A DNA stretch of 36,090 bases from Deltaproteobacteria bacterium ADurb.Bin151 (GTDB lineage Bacteria > Desulfobacterota > Syntrophia > Syntrophales > Smithellaceae), in assembly GCA_002070455.1 (NCBI GenBank), contig MWDG01000023.1, positions 1-36,090 on the forward strand, given 5' to 3'. Of this stretch, positions 8,377 through 15,867 are shown piece by piece; the stretch's first letter is position 1; every line of letters starts with the position of its first letter. The position numbers were made by a program, and so were the translations under genes. Below the pieces are notes generated by a model. That model did not search any database. It was not told the origin of the DNA and was given only the letters and a program-made list of their open reading frames with translations.

Positions 8377-10530
8377 TTAAACAGCACAAACATCAACGGG
8401 CGGCTTGACTTCTTCTTTGCCCATCGCCTTGACCACGAGCTCGGCGAGATCCCATGCCTGCATGGTTTCTTCCCTCTTATTGTCCTTGATGCCGTCGGAA
8501 ATCATGGTAAGACAGAACGGACAACCTACGGCAACCGTATCGGCATTGACGGCGATTGCCTGTTTGGTGCGGGCGTTGTTAATGCGCTCTCCGATATCTT
8601 CTTCCATCCACATTCTCGCACCGCCTGCGCCGCAGCAGAAGCTCTTGTCAAGATTTCTTTCCATCTCGACAACATTGATGCCACGGATCGCCTTGAGAAT
8701 CTGGCGGGGCTGATCATAAATATGGTTGTAGCGGCCCAGGAAGCACGAATCGTGATAGACAAATGTCCCCTTGAGCGGTTCGGGCAGCTTGATTTTGCCG
8801 GTCGCAATCAGGTTGGCGATAATCTCTGTGTGATGATAGACTTCGAAATTGCCGCCGAAATTGGGGTAATCTTTTTTCAATGCGTTATAGCCGTGCGGGC
8901 AGATCGCGATGACTTTCTTCACCCCGTATCCGTTCATCACGTCAATATTGGCCTGTGCCAGTGACTGGAATAGATACTCATTACCACAACGCATTGCGGA
9001 GTCGCCGCAGCATCCTTCTTCTGTTCCCAGAATGCCGAAGCTGACACCGGCTTCCTGAAGAATCTTCGCAAACGCGACAGAAATCTTTTTGCCACGATCG
9101 TCAAACGAACCCGAACAACCCACGTAGAATAGATATTCGACGTTGGGATCTTCGGCCAGTGTTTTGACGCCAAGTTCCTTGGCCCAGTCACCCCGTACAT
9201 GTGCACCGACGCCCCAGGGGTTGGAGTTGTTTTCCATGTTGCGGCAGCTCAGCTGCAGCTCGGGTGAGAAATCCGCTTCCGTCAACACCTTGTAGCGTCG
9301 CATATCAATAATCTTTGGCACATGTTCAATCGACGCCGAACAGTGTTCCATACAATACATGCAGTTGGTGCAGGCCCAGAGTTCATGAAGATCGATAACT
9401 TCGCCGACCAGCGCTTTCCCGGTTGCCTCTTCCGCCGCTGCTTCAGCCGGGGCTTCTCCTTCTGCAGGAGCGCCTGCAAGTTGAGCGGCCTTCATTGCTT
9501 TCACAGCATCGGGGGCTTTTTCCAGCCAGTGCGTCTTGATATCCTGAACCATCTTCTTGGGAGATAACGGCTTGCCTGTCAGATAAGCCGGGCAACCGTC
9601 CTGACAACGGCCGCAGCGCGTGCAGGCATCGGCATCAAAAATCTGCTTCCAGGTGAACTCTTCCAGCTTGCCAACGCCAAACGCTTCCGCGTTTTCAAAA
9701 TCACGGATCGGCTCAATATAGCCCGTCGGTTTGAAGGATTGCAGGAAATGGTTCGCCGGGGTTGTAATAATGTGCATGAGGCGGGAATACGGAATATAAG
9801 CGATGAAACCCAGTCCCAAAAGTGCATGCACCCACCAGGTCAGCTGGTGTACGAGCCGGGCGGTGTCATGTTCAATCCCTACAAAGGTATGGGATAACAG
9901 CCATCCCACAAATGACCAGTATTCCCAGGGAGGATTGGTCACGTAAATACGGAGTGCTTCTGCAATGAAACCCGTGATGATGATGGCGCCGATAAGCAAA
10001 AGAACGATCACATCATCCGGCTTATTTTCAACTTCACCTCTATACCCCATACGATCAGGTTTTGAGACAAAGCGGCGATCCAGCGCAATGATCACTCCGA
10101 TCAGCACGAACAATCCGAAGAGATCCATCAGGAAAGAAAAGCCCAGGTAAAAATTGCCTTTCAGAAATGTCCAGCTGAAGAGCGGTTCCGTAATATGATG
10201 CTGCCCTGCATCAAATGCGGCACCAAAAATTAAAACGAAAAAACCAAAAAAGATCAAGGCGTGCATAATTCCCGGGAAAGGATCTTTCAAAACTTTCTTT
10301 TGCAGAAAAACCTCCTGAAGAACGATCTTGACTCTCTCCTTTATATTGTCCAGGCGCATTTCCGGCTTGCCCATTGCTTTCCACATCAGCCAACGGCGGT
10401 ATACACCATAAGCAAATATGGCAAGTGCAACGAACGTGAGAGCAAAAAGGATGATCTCAAACGCCGGCAGAGGGATGTTCCAGAAAACCTCCCGACCTTC
10501 ATTACCTACAAAAAATTCATGTTCTTTCAT
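8377..10530 (-). CDS. Membrane Fe-S oxidoreductase, Etf:(mena)quinone oxidoreductase type (NarI-like + HdrD-like)
   Basis: A 717-aa protein. Residues 20-255 hold about six membrane helices of the nitrate-reductase-gamma type with several candidate haem-b histidines (H90, H111/H112, H228, H235, H253). Two [4Fe-4S] motifs follow, C303-C306-C309-C313 and C387-C390-C393-C397, joined by an Ala/Glu-rich linker (352-370). Two CCG domains complete it. The second is canonical (C596, C632-C633, C670, C673). The first has C472, C507-C508 and C544 but ends CPHG instead of CxxC. This is the architecture of the EMO proteins that pass electrons between Etf and methylmenaquinone in syntrophs such as Syntrophus aciditrophicus. 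Linkage to etfBA supports that role here. GGAGG lies 4 bases before the ATG. Confidence 0.9.
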   Translation of the reverse strand: MKEHEFFVGNEGREVFWNIPLPAFEIILFALTFVALAIFAYGVYRRWLMWKAMGKPEMRLDNIKERVKIVLQEVFLQKKVLKDPFPGIMHALIFFGFFVLIFGAAFDAGQHHITEPLFSWTFLKGNFYLGFSFLMDLFGLFVLIGVIIALDRRFVSKPDRMGYRGEVENKPDDVIVLLLIGAIIITGFIAEALRIYVTNPPWEYWSFVGWLLSHTFVGIEHDTARLVHQLTWWVHALLGLGFIAYIPYSRLMHIITTPANHFLQSFKPTGYIEPIRDFENAEAFGVGKLEEFTWKQIFDADACTRCGRCQDGCPAYLTGKPLSPKKMVQDIKTHWLEKAPDAVKAMKAAQLAGAPAEGEAPAEAAAEEATGKALVGEVIDLHELWACTNCMYCMEHCSASIEHVPKIIDMRRYKVLTEADFSPELQLSCRNMENNSNPWGVGAHVRGDWAKELGVKTLAEDPNVEYLFYVGCSGSFDDRGKKISVAFAKILQEAGVSFGILGTEEGCCGDSAMRCGNEYLFQSLAQANIDVMNGYGVKKVIAICPHGYNALKKDYPNFGGNFEVYHHTEIIANLIATGKIKLPEPLKGTFVYHDSCFLGRYNHIYDQPRQILKAIRGINVVEMERNLDKSFCCGAGGARMWMEEDIGERINNARTKQAIAVNADTVAVGCPFCLTMISDGIKDNKREETMQAWDLAELVVKAMGKEEVKPPVDVCAV

Positions 10531-10595
10531 TGATCCTCCAACAAAACTTGAGGGCTGGTTCTAACCTAATTTAATATCATATCAGGCAACAAACA

Positions 10596-10626
10596 GGGTC
10601 TTTGCCCCGATCCGGGGCAAAGACCC
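10596..10626 (-). terminator. Strong GC-rich hairpin between etfA and the Fe-S oxidoreductase
   Basis: gggtctttgcccc (10596-10608) and ggggcaaagaccc (10614-10626) pair perfectly around gatcc. On the minus strand the stem is followed by TGTTTGTTGCC, a short U-rich run, just after the etfA stop. It could be a partial terminator that lowers expression of the membrane subunit relative to EtfBA. Confidence 0.6.
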
Positions 10627-10634
10627 AATGGGTT

Positions 10635-11606
10635 TTATGCAACCAGTTTCTTGCAAACTGCCGTCAACTCGGGAACCACCTTAAACAGATCATCCACCAC
10701 ACCGTAATCTGCTTTTGTAAAGATCGGGGCTTCCGCGTCTTTGTTAATTGCGACGATGCACTTGGATGAGCTCATGCCGGCCAGGTGCTGAATCGCGCCG
10801 GAGATACCGCATGCAATATACAGGTTCGGAGAAACGACCTTACCGGTCTGACCGACCTGATCTTTCTGCGGACGCCAGCCGGCATCCACTGCCGCGCGGG
10901 ACGCGCCGACCGTGCCTTTGAGCACATCAGCCAGCTCTTCCAGAATCTTGAATTCATCCGGACCCTTCATGCCGCGGCCGCCGGAAACGATCACGTTGGC
11001 TTCCGTCAGATCGACCTTGCCGCTTGTGTCTTTCTGGACTTCCAGAACCTTGCTCTTCTGTGCTTCAACTGCAACGTCCACCTTTGTTACAGCACCGGCT
11101 TTGGCATTTTCAGCCGCCGGGAAAACATTGGGACGAAGCGACGCAATCTGCGGGGTCGCTTCGATTACGATTTCACCAAAGCACTTACCGGCATACATCG
11201 GACGGGTGGCAACCATTTTGCCGCCGTCGACTTTGACATCCGTGCAGTCCGTCGCGAGACCCGTGGCCAGTTTGGCAGCCACGCGGGCAGAAAGATCCTT
11301 GCCCTGAACTGACGCGCCAAACAGAACGATCGCCGGATCGTTGTCTTTAATGATTTTTGCGGTAGCGTCTGCATGCGCTTCCGTCACATAGGGTTCCAAT
11401 GCGGCATTGTCGCCAACAAATACTTTATCGACGCCGAATTTACCCAGTTCGGCAGCCAATCCTTCTATACCTGCACCCAGCAGAATGGCGCTGACTTCAT
11501 CACCGGTCTGGTCGGCCAGCTTGCGGGCTGTCGAGGCCAGTTCCAGGCTGATTTTCCTAAGCGCGCCGTCCCGCTGTTCTGCTACTATCATGACTCCTTT
11601 TGCCAT
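10635..11606 (-). CDS. etfA: Electron transfer flavoprotein alpha subunit
   Basis: 323 aa with the alpha-subunit FAD domain at the C-terminus: SGGRGMKG (208-215), GASRAAVDAG (234-243), QVGQTGKVV (250-258) and GISGAIQHLAGM (267-278). The N-terminal half is the domain that pairs with EtfB. EtfAB accepts electrons from acyl-CoA dehydrogenases and passes them to a quinone oxidoreductase. It starts 22 bases after etfB with GGAGG 9 bases before the ATG, so the pair is co-transcribed. No fused ferredoxin domain is present. Whether this Etf bifurcates cannot be decided from sequence by eye; its partner gene argues for the non-bifurcating, quinone-linked type. Confidence 0.96.
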   Translation of the reverse strand: MAKGVMIVAEQRDGALRKISLELASTARKLADQTGDEVSAILLGAGIEGLAAELGKFGVDKVFVGDNAALEPYVTEAHADATAKIIKDNDPAIVLFGASVQGKDLSARVAAKLATGLATDCTDVKVDGGKMVATRPMYAGKCFGEIVIEATPQIASLRPNVFPAAENAKAGAVTKVDVAVEAQKSKVLEVQKDTSGKVDLTEANVIVSGGRGMKGPDEFKILEELADVLKGTVGASRAAVDAGWRPQKDQVGQTGKVVSPNLYIACGISGAIQHLAGMSSSKCIVAINKDAEAPIFTKADYGVVDDLFKVVPELTAVCKKLVA

Positions 11607-11628
11607 CTTTCAATTCCTCCGCTTTCAA

Positions 11629-12399
11629 TTAAATAGCTTTTGCTTCTTCTCTAAGTAACCGGCCAAGTTCAGCCGCCTTTTGCGCGGGTTCATCTCCACA
11701 GACGATCTTTCCGGGAGGTCTGGCCGGAGGCGGAACGGTTTTGGCTACTTTGGCTTTCGCATCAGTGGCAACACCGATTGCTGCAGCGTTTTTCACATCA
11801 ACCGGTTTCTTCTTCGCCTTCATGATCCCTGGCAGAGACGCATACCGGGGTTCGTTGAGGCCCTTCTGGCAGGTAACAACGCAGGGCAGCGCTGTTTCAA
11901 TCGAGAGCTGGGCACCTTCGATCGGTCGGATCACTTTTACGGAAGAACCGGCATATTCCAGTTTGGTGACGATCGTCAACTGAGGCACATTCAGGGCTTC
12001 CGCCAGCATGGCGCCGACCTGACCGGCATCATCATCGATGGCGCGCTGACCGCAGAAGATAATGTCATGCGGCAGGGTCTTAATCACGGCCGCCAGAGCA
12101 TTGGCAATAACATAAGCATCGGCATTGTCGAATGCCGGATCGCTAATGTGTACACCCTTGTCTGCACCCATGGCCAGAGCGGTACGGATGGTTTCCATCG
12201 CACGGGCCGGACCAACGCAAACGATCGTGACGTCGCCGCCGTTCTTTTCCTTCAGTTTTAATGCTTCTTCCACGCCAAATTCATCATAGGGATTCATAAC
12301 CCATTTGATCTGGCCTTCTTCGATGCCTGATCCGTCAGCCTTGACTTTGATCTGTGCTTCGGTGTCGGGCACTTGCTTCACGCATGCAATAATATTCAC
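11629..12399 (-). CDS. etfB: Electron transfer flavoprotein beta subunit
   Basis: About 256 aa with the beta-subunit hallmarks: N-terminal CVKQVPDTEAQIKV, WVMNPYDEFGVEEALKLKE, the AMP/FAD-binding stretch GADKGVHISDPAFDNADAY, and the Etf recognition region GQRAIDDDAGQVG. The frame can be opened at TTG 12405, but I prefer GTG 12399: it gives MNIIACVKQVPDT, matching the family start, and puts GGAGG 9 bases upstream instead of 3. It is first in the etfB-etfA-oxidoreductase cluster. About 85 bases separate it from the acs terminator, so its promoter should lie there, although no clean -35/-10 pair is visible. Confidence 0.95.
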   Translation of the reverse strand: MNIIACVKQVPDTEAQIKVKADGSGIEEGQIKWVMNPYDEFGVEEALKLKEKNGGDVTIVCVGPARAMETIRTALAMGADKGVHISDPAFDNADAYVIANALAAVIKTLPHDIIFCGQRAIDDDAGQVGAMLAEALNVPQLTIVTKLEYAGSSVKVIRPIEGAQLSIETALPCVVTCQKGLNEPRYASLPGIMKAKKKPVDVKNAAAIGVATDAKAKVAKTVPPPARPPGKIVCGDEPAQKAAELGRLLREEAKAI

Positions 12400-12484
12400 T
12401 GTCAAAAACCTCCTTCTCCTGCGCGTCGCTCAATTCTAGGCGATTCGCGCATTTAAAATTTTCTTACAACTTTCATCCTATAAA

Positions 12485-12518
12485 AATGCCCGATTTTCTC
12501 GGAAGAAAATCGGGCATT
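12485..12518 (-). terminator. Intrinsic terminator of acs
   Basis: A perfect 15-bp stem (12485-12499 with 12504-12518, loop cgga) begins 5 bases after the acs stop. On the minus strand it runs straight into TTTTTATAGG. This is a textbook Rho-independent terminator and separates acs from the etf cluster. Confidence 0.9.
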
Positions 12519-12522
12519 CATA

Positions 12523-14493
12523 CTACAGTCTGTTTTTGACGATGTCGTCAACAACACTCGGATCAGCCAGTGTGCTGGTATCACCAAGGTTCCCCAAATC
12601 ATTGGCGGCGACTTTCTTCAAAATTCTTCTCATGATTTTGCCGCTGCGGGTTTTGGGCAGACCATCCGCCCACTGAATCTTGTCGGGAGTGGCGATGGGT
12701 CCGATTACCGTACGGACATGAGCGGTCAATTCTTTCTTTAAAGCGTCTGTTTTCTCTACGCCGGTCTTCAAAGTGACATAAGCGTAAATGCCCTGACCTT
12801 TGATGTCGTGAGGCATGCCGACAACAGCGGCCTCCGCGACGGCCTTGTGGGCAACCAGAGCGCTTTCCACTTCGGCGGTACCCATACGGTGACCGGAAAC
12901 ATTGATAACGTCATCGATACGGCCGGTGATCTGATAGTAACCGTCTTTGTCACGGCGACAGCCGTCCCCGGTTACGTAATAGCCGGGAAACTGTTCAAAA
13001 TAGGTTTCCTGGAATCTCTTGGGATCTCCATAGACGCCTCTCATCATTCCGGGCCATGGAACCTTGATACACAGGGCGCCGCTGGCTTCTGTTTCCTTGA
13101 ATTCCTTGCCTTCATCATCGACCAGCACGGGCTGTACGCCGAAGAATGGCATTGTGGCCATACCGGGTTTGATATCAATGGCGCCGGGAAGCGGGGTAAT
13201 CAAAATTCCACCGGTTTCAGTCTGCCACCAGGTATCCACGATGGGGCATTCGCCGCGGCCGATTAAATTGAAATACCAGTTCCATGCTTCGGGGTTGATC
13301 GGCTCGCCGACGGTTCCGAGGGTCTGCAGGGAAGAGATGTCGCATTTCTTCACAAACTCATCGCCCTCTTTCGCGATGGCGCGGATAGCGGTCGGAGCGG
13401 TGTAGAAAATATTGACCTTGTATTTTTCAACAACCTGCCAGAAGCGGCTGTAGGTCGGGTAATTGGGAACGCCTTCAAACATGACGGATGTTGCGCCGTT
13501 ACAGAGGGGACCGTACAAAATGTAAGTGTGACCGGTGACCCAGCCCAGGTCGGCGGTGCACCAGTAGATGTCGCCGTCATGATAATCGAATACGATTTTG
13601 TGGGTGTAGGAACCGTAGACCAGATAGCCGCCGGTGGTGTGCATAACGCCCTTGGGCTGTCCGGTGGAGCCGGAAGTATAAAGGATGAACAGTGGATCTT
13701 CGGCATCCATCCATTCGGGTTCGCATTTGCCATCAACTTTGGCCATTTCTTCATGATACCACTTGTCACGGCCAGGTGTCATTTCACATTTAATTTTATC
13801 GCCAACTCTGTTGACGACGATCACAGATGTGACGGACGGGCATGATTTCAATGCTTCATCAGCAGTCGCTTTCTGGGGGACAGCCTTGTTGCCGCGGAAC
13901 GTTCCGTCGCAGACAACGAGGACCTTGCCTTCACAGTTGACAATTCTGTCACGGAGAGCATCAGCGCTGAATCCGCCGAATACGATACCATGAATGGCGC
14001 CGATACGGGAGCAGGCCAGAGCGGCAATACCCAGTTCGGGAACCATGGGCATATAAAGAATGACGCGATCGCCTTTCTTTACGCCTTGGGCCTTCAGAAC
14101 ATTGGCGAATTTGCAGACTTCTTCATGAAGCTGTTTGTAGGTAATGGCTCTTTCTTCACCGGGTTCGTTGCCTTCCCACTGAATCGCGACCTGATTTCCG
14201 CGTTTCTCAAGATGTCTGTCGAGGCAATTGTAAGAAATGTTGAGCTTTCCGCCTTCAAAAAATTTAACGTAGATGGGACCTTTTTTAATATCAAAGTTGT
14301 AATCCATAACCTTGTCCCATTTTTTGAACCAGGTCACCTGCTGTTCGGCTACTTCCGCCCAGAAAGCTTCCGGCTGCTCGACTGATTTTTTCCACATTGC
14401 ATCATAAGCTGCTCTTCCGCTTACCCATGCCTTCTTTTTTGCAGCTTCGGGAATCGGATAGATCTCCTTCAACTGAACCTTTGCATCCGCCAT
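12523..14493 (-). CDS. acs: Acetyl-CoA synthetase (AMP-forming)
   Basis: A 656-aa adenylate-forming enzyme converting acetate, ATP and CoA to acetyl-CoA, AMP and PPi. Motifs: P-loop [13 protein letters not shown] (272-284); TWWQTETGG (421-429) with the Trp that limits the pocket to acetate or propionate; [12 protein letters not shown] (508-519); hinge [13 protein letters not shown] (524-536); and the acetylatable Lys619 in [10 protein letters not shown]. The length matches bacterial Acs (652 in E. coli). In a syntroph it may run toward acetate and ATP, as reported for Syntrophus Acs, but direction cannot be read here. An exceptionally good AGGAGGAATATTAAA precedes the ATG. It ends in its own intrinsic terminator, so it is a single-gene unit. 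Confidence 0.95.
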   Translation of the reverse strand: MADAKVQLKEIYPIPEAAKKKAWVSGRAAYDAMWKKSVEQPEAFWAEVAEQQVTWFKKWDKVMDYNFDIKKGPIYVKFFEGGKLNISYNCLDRHLEKRGNQVAIQWEGNEPGEERAITYKQLHEEVCKFANVLKAQGVKKGDRVILYMPMVPELGIAALACSRIGAIHGIVFGGFSADALRDRIVNCEGKVLVVCDGTFRGNKAVPQKATADEALKSCPSVTSVIVVNRVGDKIKCEMTPGRDKWYHEEMAKVDGKCEPEWMDAEDPLFILYTSGSTGQPKGVMHTTGGYLVYGSYTHKIVFDYHDGDIYWCTADLGWVTGHTYILYGPLCNGATSVMFEGVPNYPTYSRFWQVVEKYKVNIFYTAPTAIRAIAKEGDEFVKKCDISSLQTLGTVGEPINPEAWNWYFNLIGRGECPIVDTWWQTETGGILITPLPGAIDIKPGMATMPFFGVQPVLVDDEGKEFKETEASGALCIKVPWPGMMRGVYGDPKRFQETYFEQFPGYYVTGDGCRRDKDGYYQITGRIDDVINVSGHRMGTAEVESALVAHKAVAEAAVVGMPHDIKGQGIYAYVTLKTGVEKTDALKKELTAHVRTVIGPIATPDKIQWADGLPKTRSGKIMRRILKKVAANDLGNLGDTSTLADPSVVDDIVKNRL

Positions 14494-14531
14494 TTTAATA
14501 TTCCTCCTAGTTTTTAAAGTTTTCTATTTTT

Positions 14532-14550
14532 AAACGTCAGATTAACGTTT
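14532..14550. promoter_or_regulatory. Candidate operator upstream of acs
   Basis: AAACGT (14532-14537) and ACGTTT (14545-14550) form a 6-bp inverted repeat with a 7-base spacer, about 40 bases upstream of the acs start. The dyad could bind a regulator; there is no match to a site I can name. Confidence 0.25.
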
Positions 14551-14841
14551 CGCCATCAAAATAAACGATCCTAAATGAACTGGGATTAAGCCTGCAAACA
14601 CGGACGATTCGGGCATGCTTAAGGTGCAAAATGAGCAAGCATACTCATTGGAATTGAGGTGTGCATCACCAGTGAACACAAAAAAATATTTAACCTTAAG
14701 CCGCAAAGCGTCTGTAAAGTTCGCCTGCGTTACTTTTTCGTGAGGTATTTACGGCCTGCCCGTTATACACCATTTTTTGCCGGGACGTCACATTTTCTGG
14801 GTCATCGAAAATGATTAATCTTACTGACTATTTAGCCGTAG

Positions 14842-14866
14842 AGTCAAAATTTGACTACAAGTCAAA
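14842..14866. promoter_or_regulatory. AGTCAAA repeat cluster, possible operator
   Basis: AGTCAAA at 14842-14848, its inverse TTTGACT at 14850-14856, and a third direct AGTCAAA at 14860-14866. Together they form a compact dyad plus half-site in the non-coding region. No regulator is assigned. Confidence 0.3.
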
Positions 14867-15191
14867 ACAACCTTGTGGACTCCACTACATTAATCTGACC
14901 CCCATGTCAAGAAATATTTAGATCAACACGGCAGCAATAAAGGGGTTTGCACCGTAAATAAACGGATGAAAATTTTACCTGTAAAATCAAATGGTTTCCA
15001 TGTTGCCCTTTGTGTATCCGGCTTGCGTCGCTGCAGAGATTCATGTTCGGAACATCAACATCATTATTATATCCCTTTTCCATGAATTTAAATAAAATGC
15101 CGCTTGACTAATGCCCGGTATTGTGAAATTGCTTCCATCACATAAAGCGTTCTTTTTTGAAAAATGAAGATCTTTTTAATCATAGAGACGC

Positions 15192-15231
15192 AGCCACCTG
15201 AATCGCTTTTTATTCGGGTGGCTTTTTGTTT
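15192..15231 (+). terminator. Orphan intrinsic terminator
   Basis: agccacctgaat (15192-15203) pairs with attcgggtggct (15212-15223), 12 bp with one T-G wobble, and is followed by ttttgttt. It is a good plus-strand terminator. No plus-strand gene lies between it and yhbY some 14.6 kb away, so it probably ends an unrecognised short transcript. Confidence 0.75.
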
Positions 15232-15279
15232 ACCGTGCTGTGTTGCCCATTTTGGTCCATGAAAGAATTACAGGCGGTA

Positions 15280-15446
15280 TCGATTAACCGGGTGGATAGA
15301 CTCCTGCCCGGCTGGTGAGGCATGCAGGCCCACCCTTCAACCTTCCTTCTCAATCAGGAGCTGGACGGGGGTGATGACGATGCTTTGTGGGAACCCCAAG
15401 TGGGAAATGAAGGCTTAACTTATGCCTAACCATAGGCATAAAAAGA
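15280..15446 (+). promoter_or_regulatory. Structured 5' leader of the RRM gene
   Basis: gggtgg (15290-15295) pairs with ccaccc (15330-15335), enclosing cctgc (15303-15307) with gcagg (15324-15328). A competing pairing, ccggg (15288-15292) with cccgg (15307-15311), shares bases with both stems, so the two folds exclude each other. Just before the ribosome site, ttatgccta/taggcataa (15419-15427, 15432-15440) makes a 9-bp hairpin with a 4-base loop. It is not recognisable as a named riboswitch class. Confidence 0.45.
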
Positions 15447-15458
15447 AAGGGAATGAAA

Positions 15459-15797
15459 ATGAACAAAAATCTGTATGTCGGCAACCTGTCTTTCAAGGTC
15501 ACAAATGAAGACCTGAAGACAAACTTTTCGGAAGCGGGAGAAGTCGAATCTGCGTCCGTCATCAAGGATAAATTTACCGGTCAGTCCAAAGGGTTCGGTT
15601 TTGTCGAAATGAAAACAGAAGAAGGCGCCACGGCGGCCATTCAGAAATTCAATGGTGGCACGCTTGATGGAAAGGTCATTACCGTAAACGAAGCAAGGCC
15701 AAAGAAGGAGTTTAGTGGTGGCGGAAATCGCAGTGGCGGCGGCGGTTACCGTGGTGGCGGAAATCGCGGTGGCGGAAACCGCGGTGGCAGATACTAG
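15459..15797 (+). CDS. Glycine-rich RRM RNA-binding protein
   Basis: About 112 aa: one RNA-recognition motif followed by a Gly/Arg/Asn-rich tail. RNP2 is LYVGNLSF near the N-terminus and RNP1 is KGFGFVEM, and both carry the expected aromatic residues. The C-terminal third repeats GGGNRGG-type units, resembling cyanobacterial Rbp and plant glycine-rich RNA-binding proteins. Such proteins bind single-stranded RNA and are often cold-responsive. ATG 15453 is too close to the purine tract aaaggga; ATG 15459 gives better spacing and a standard MNKNLYVGN start. A long structured leader upstream suggests post-transcriptional control. A terminator follows at 15825-15865, so the gene stands alone. Confidence 0.92.
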   Translation: MNKNLYVGNLSFKVTNEDLKTNFSEAGEVESASVIKDKFTGQSKGFGFVEMKTEEGATAAIQKFNGGTLDGKVITVNEARPKKEFSGGGNRSGGGGYRGGGNRGGGNRGGRY

Positions 15798-15824
15798 AAA
15801 CCGTTTAAAAATTGAATTTCACTG

Positions 15825-15865
15825 AAAAAGAGCAGAAGGCTGCATTGAAGTCTTCTGCTCTTTTT
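15825..15865. terminator. Bidirectional intrinsic terminator
   Basis: aaaaagagcagaag (15825-15838) pairs with cttctgctcttttt (15852-15865), a 14-bp stem flanked by A- and T-runs, so it works on both strands. It ends the RRM gene from the left and the aminotransferase gene (stop at 15868) from the right. Confidence 0.9.
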
Positions 15866-15867
15866 GT

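Larger units (their letters stand above)
14494..15191. other. Gene-poor interval upstream of acs
   Basis: About 700 bases with no credible reading frame or coding character on either strand. Visible features are the acs ribosome site, the dyads at 14532-14550 and 14842-14866, and an isolated aatctgacccc (14892-14902) whose reverse complement also occurs at 566-576. The interval ends in a plus-strand terminator (15192-15231) that serves no annotated gene. Confidence 0.6.

Noticed and set aside
12406..12484. A defined promoter for etfB
   Set aside because: TAGAAT and several A/T-rich hexamers occur, but none pairs with a TTGACA-like box at 16-18 bases, and no sigma-54 GG-N10-GC pattern was found.
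15350..15565. Minus-strand frame of 71 codons over the RRM gene start
   Set aside because: It overlaps the RRM coding start and leader; no ribosome site or recognisable domain.
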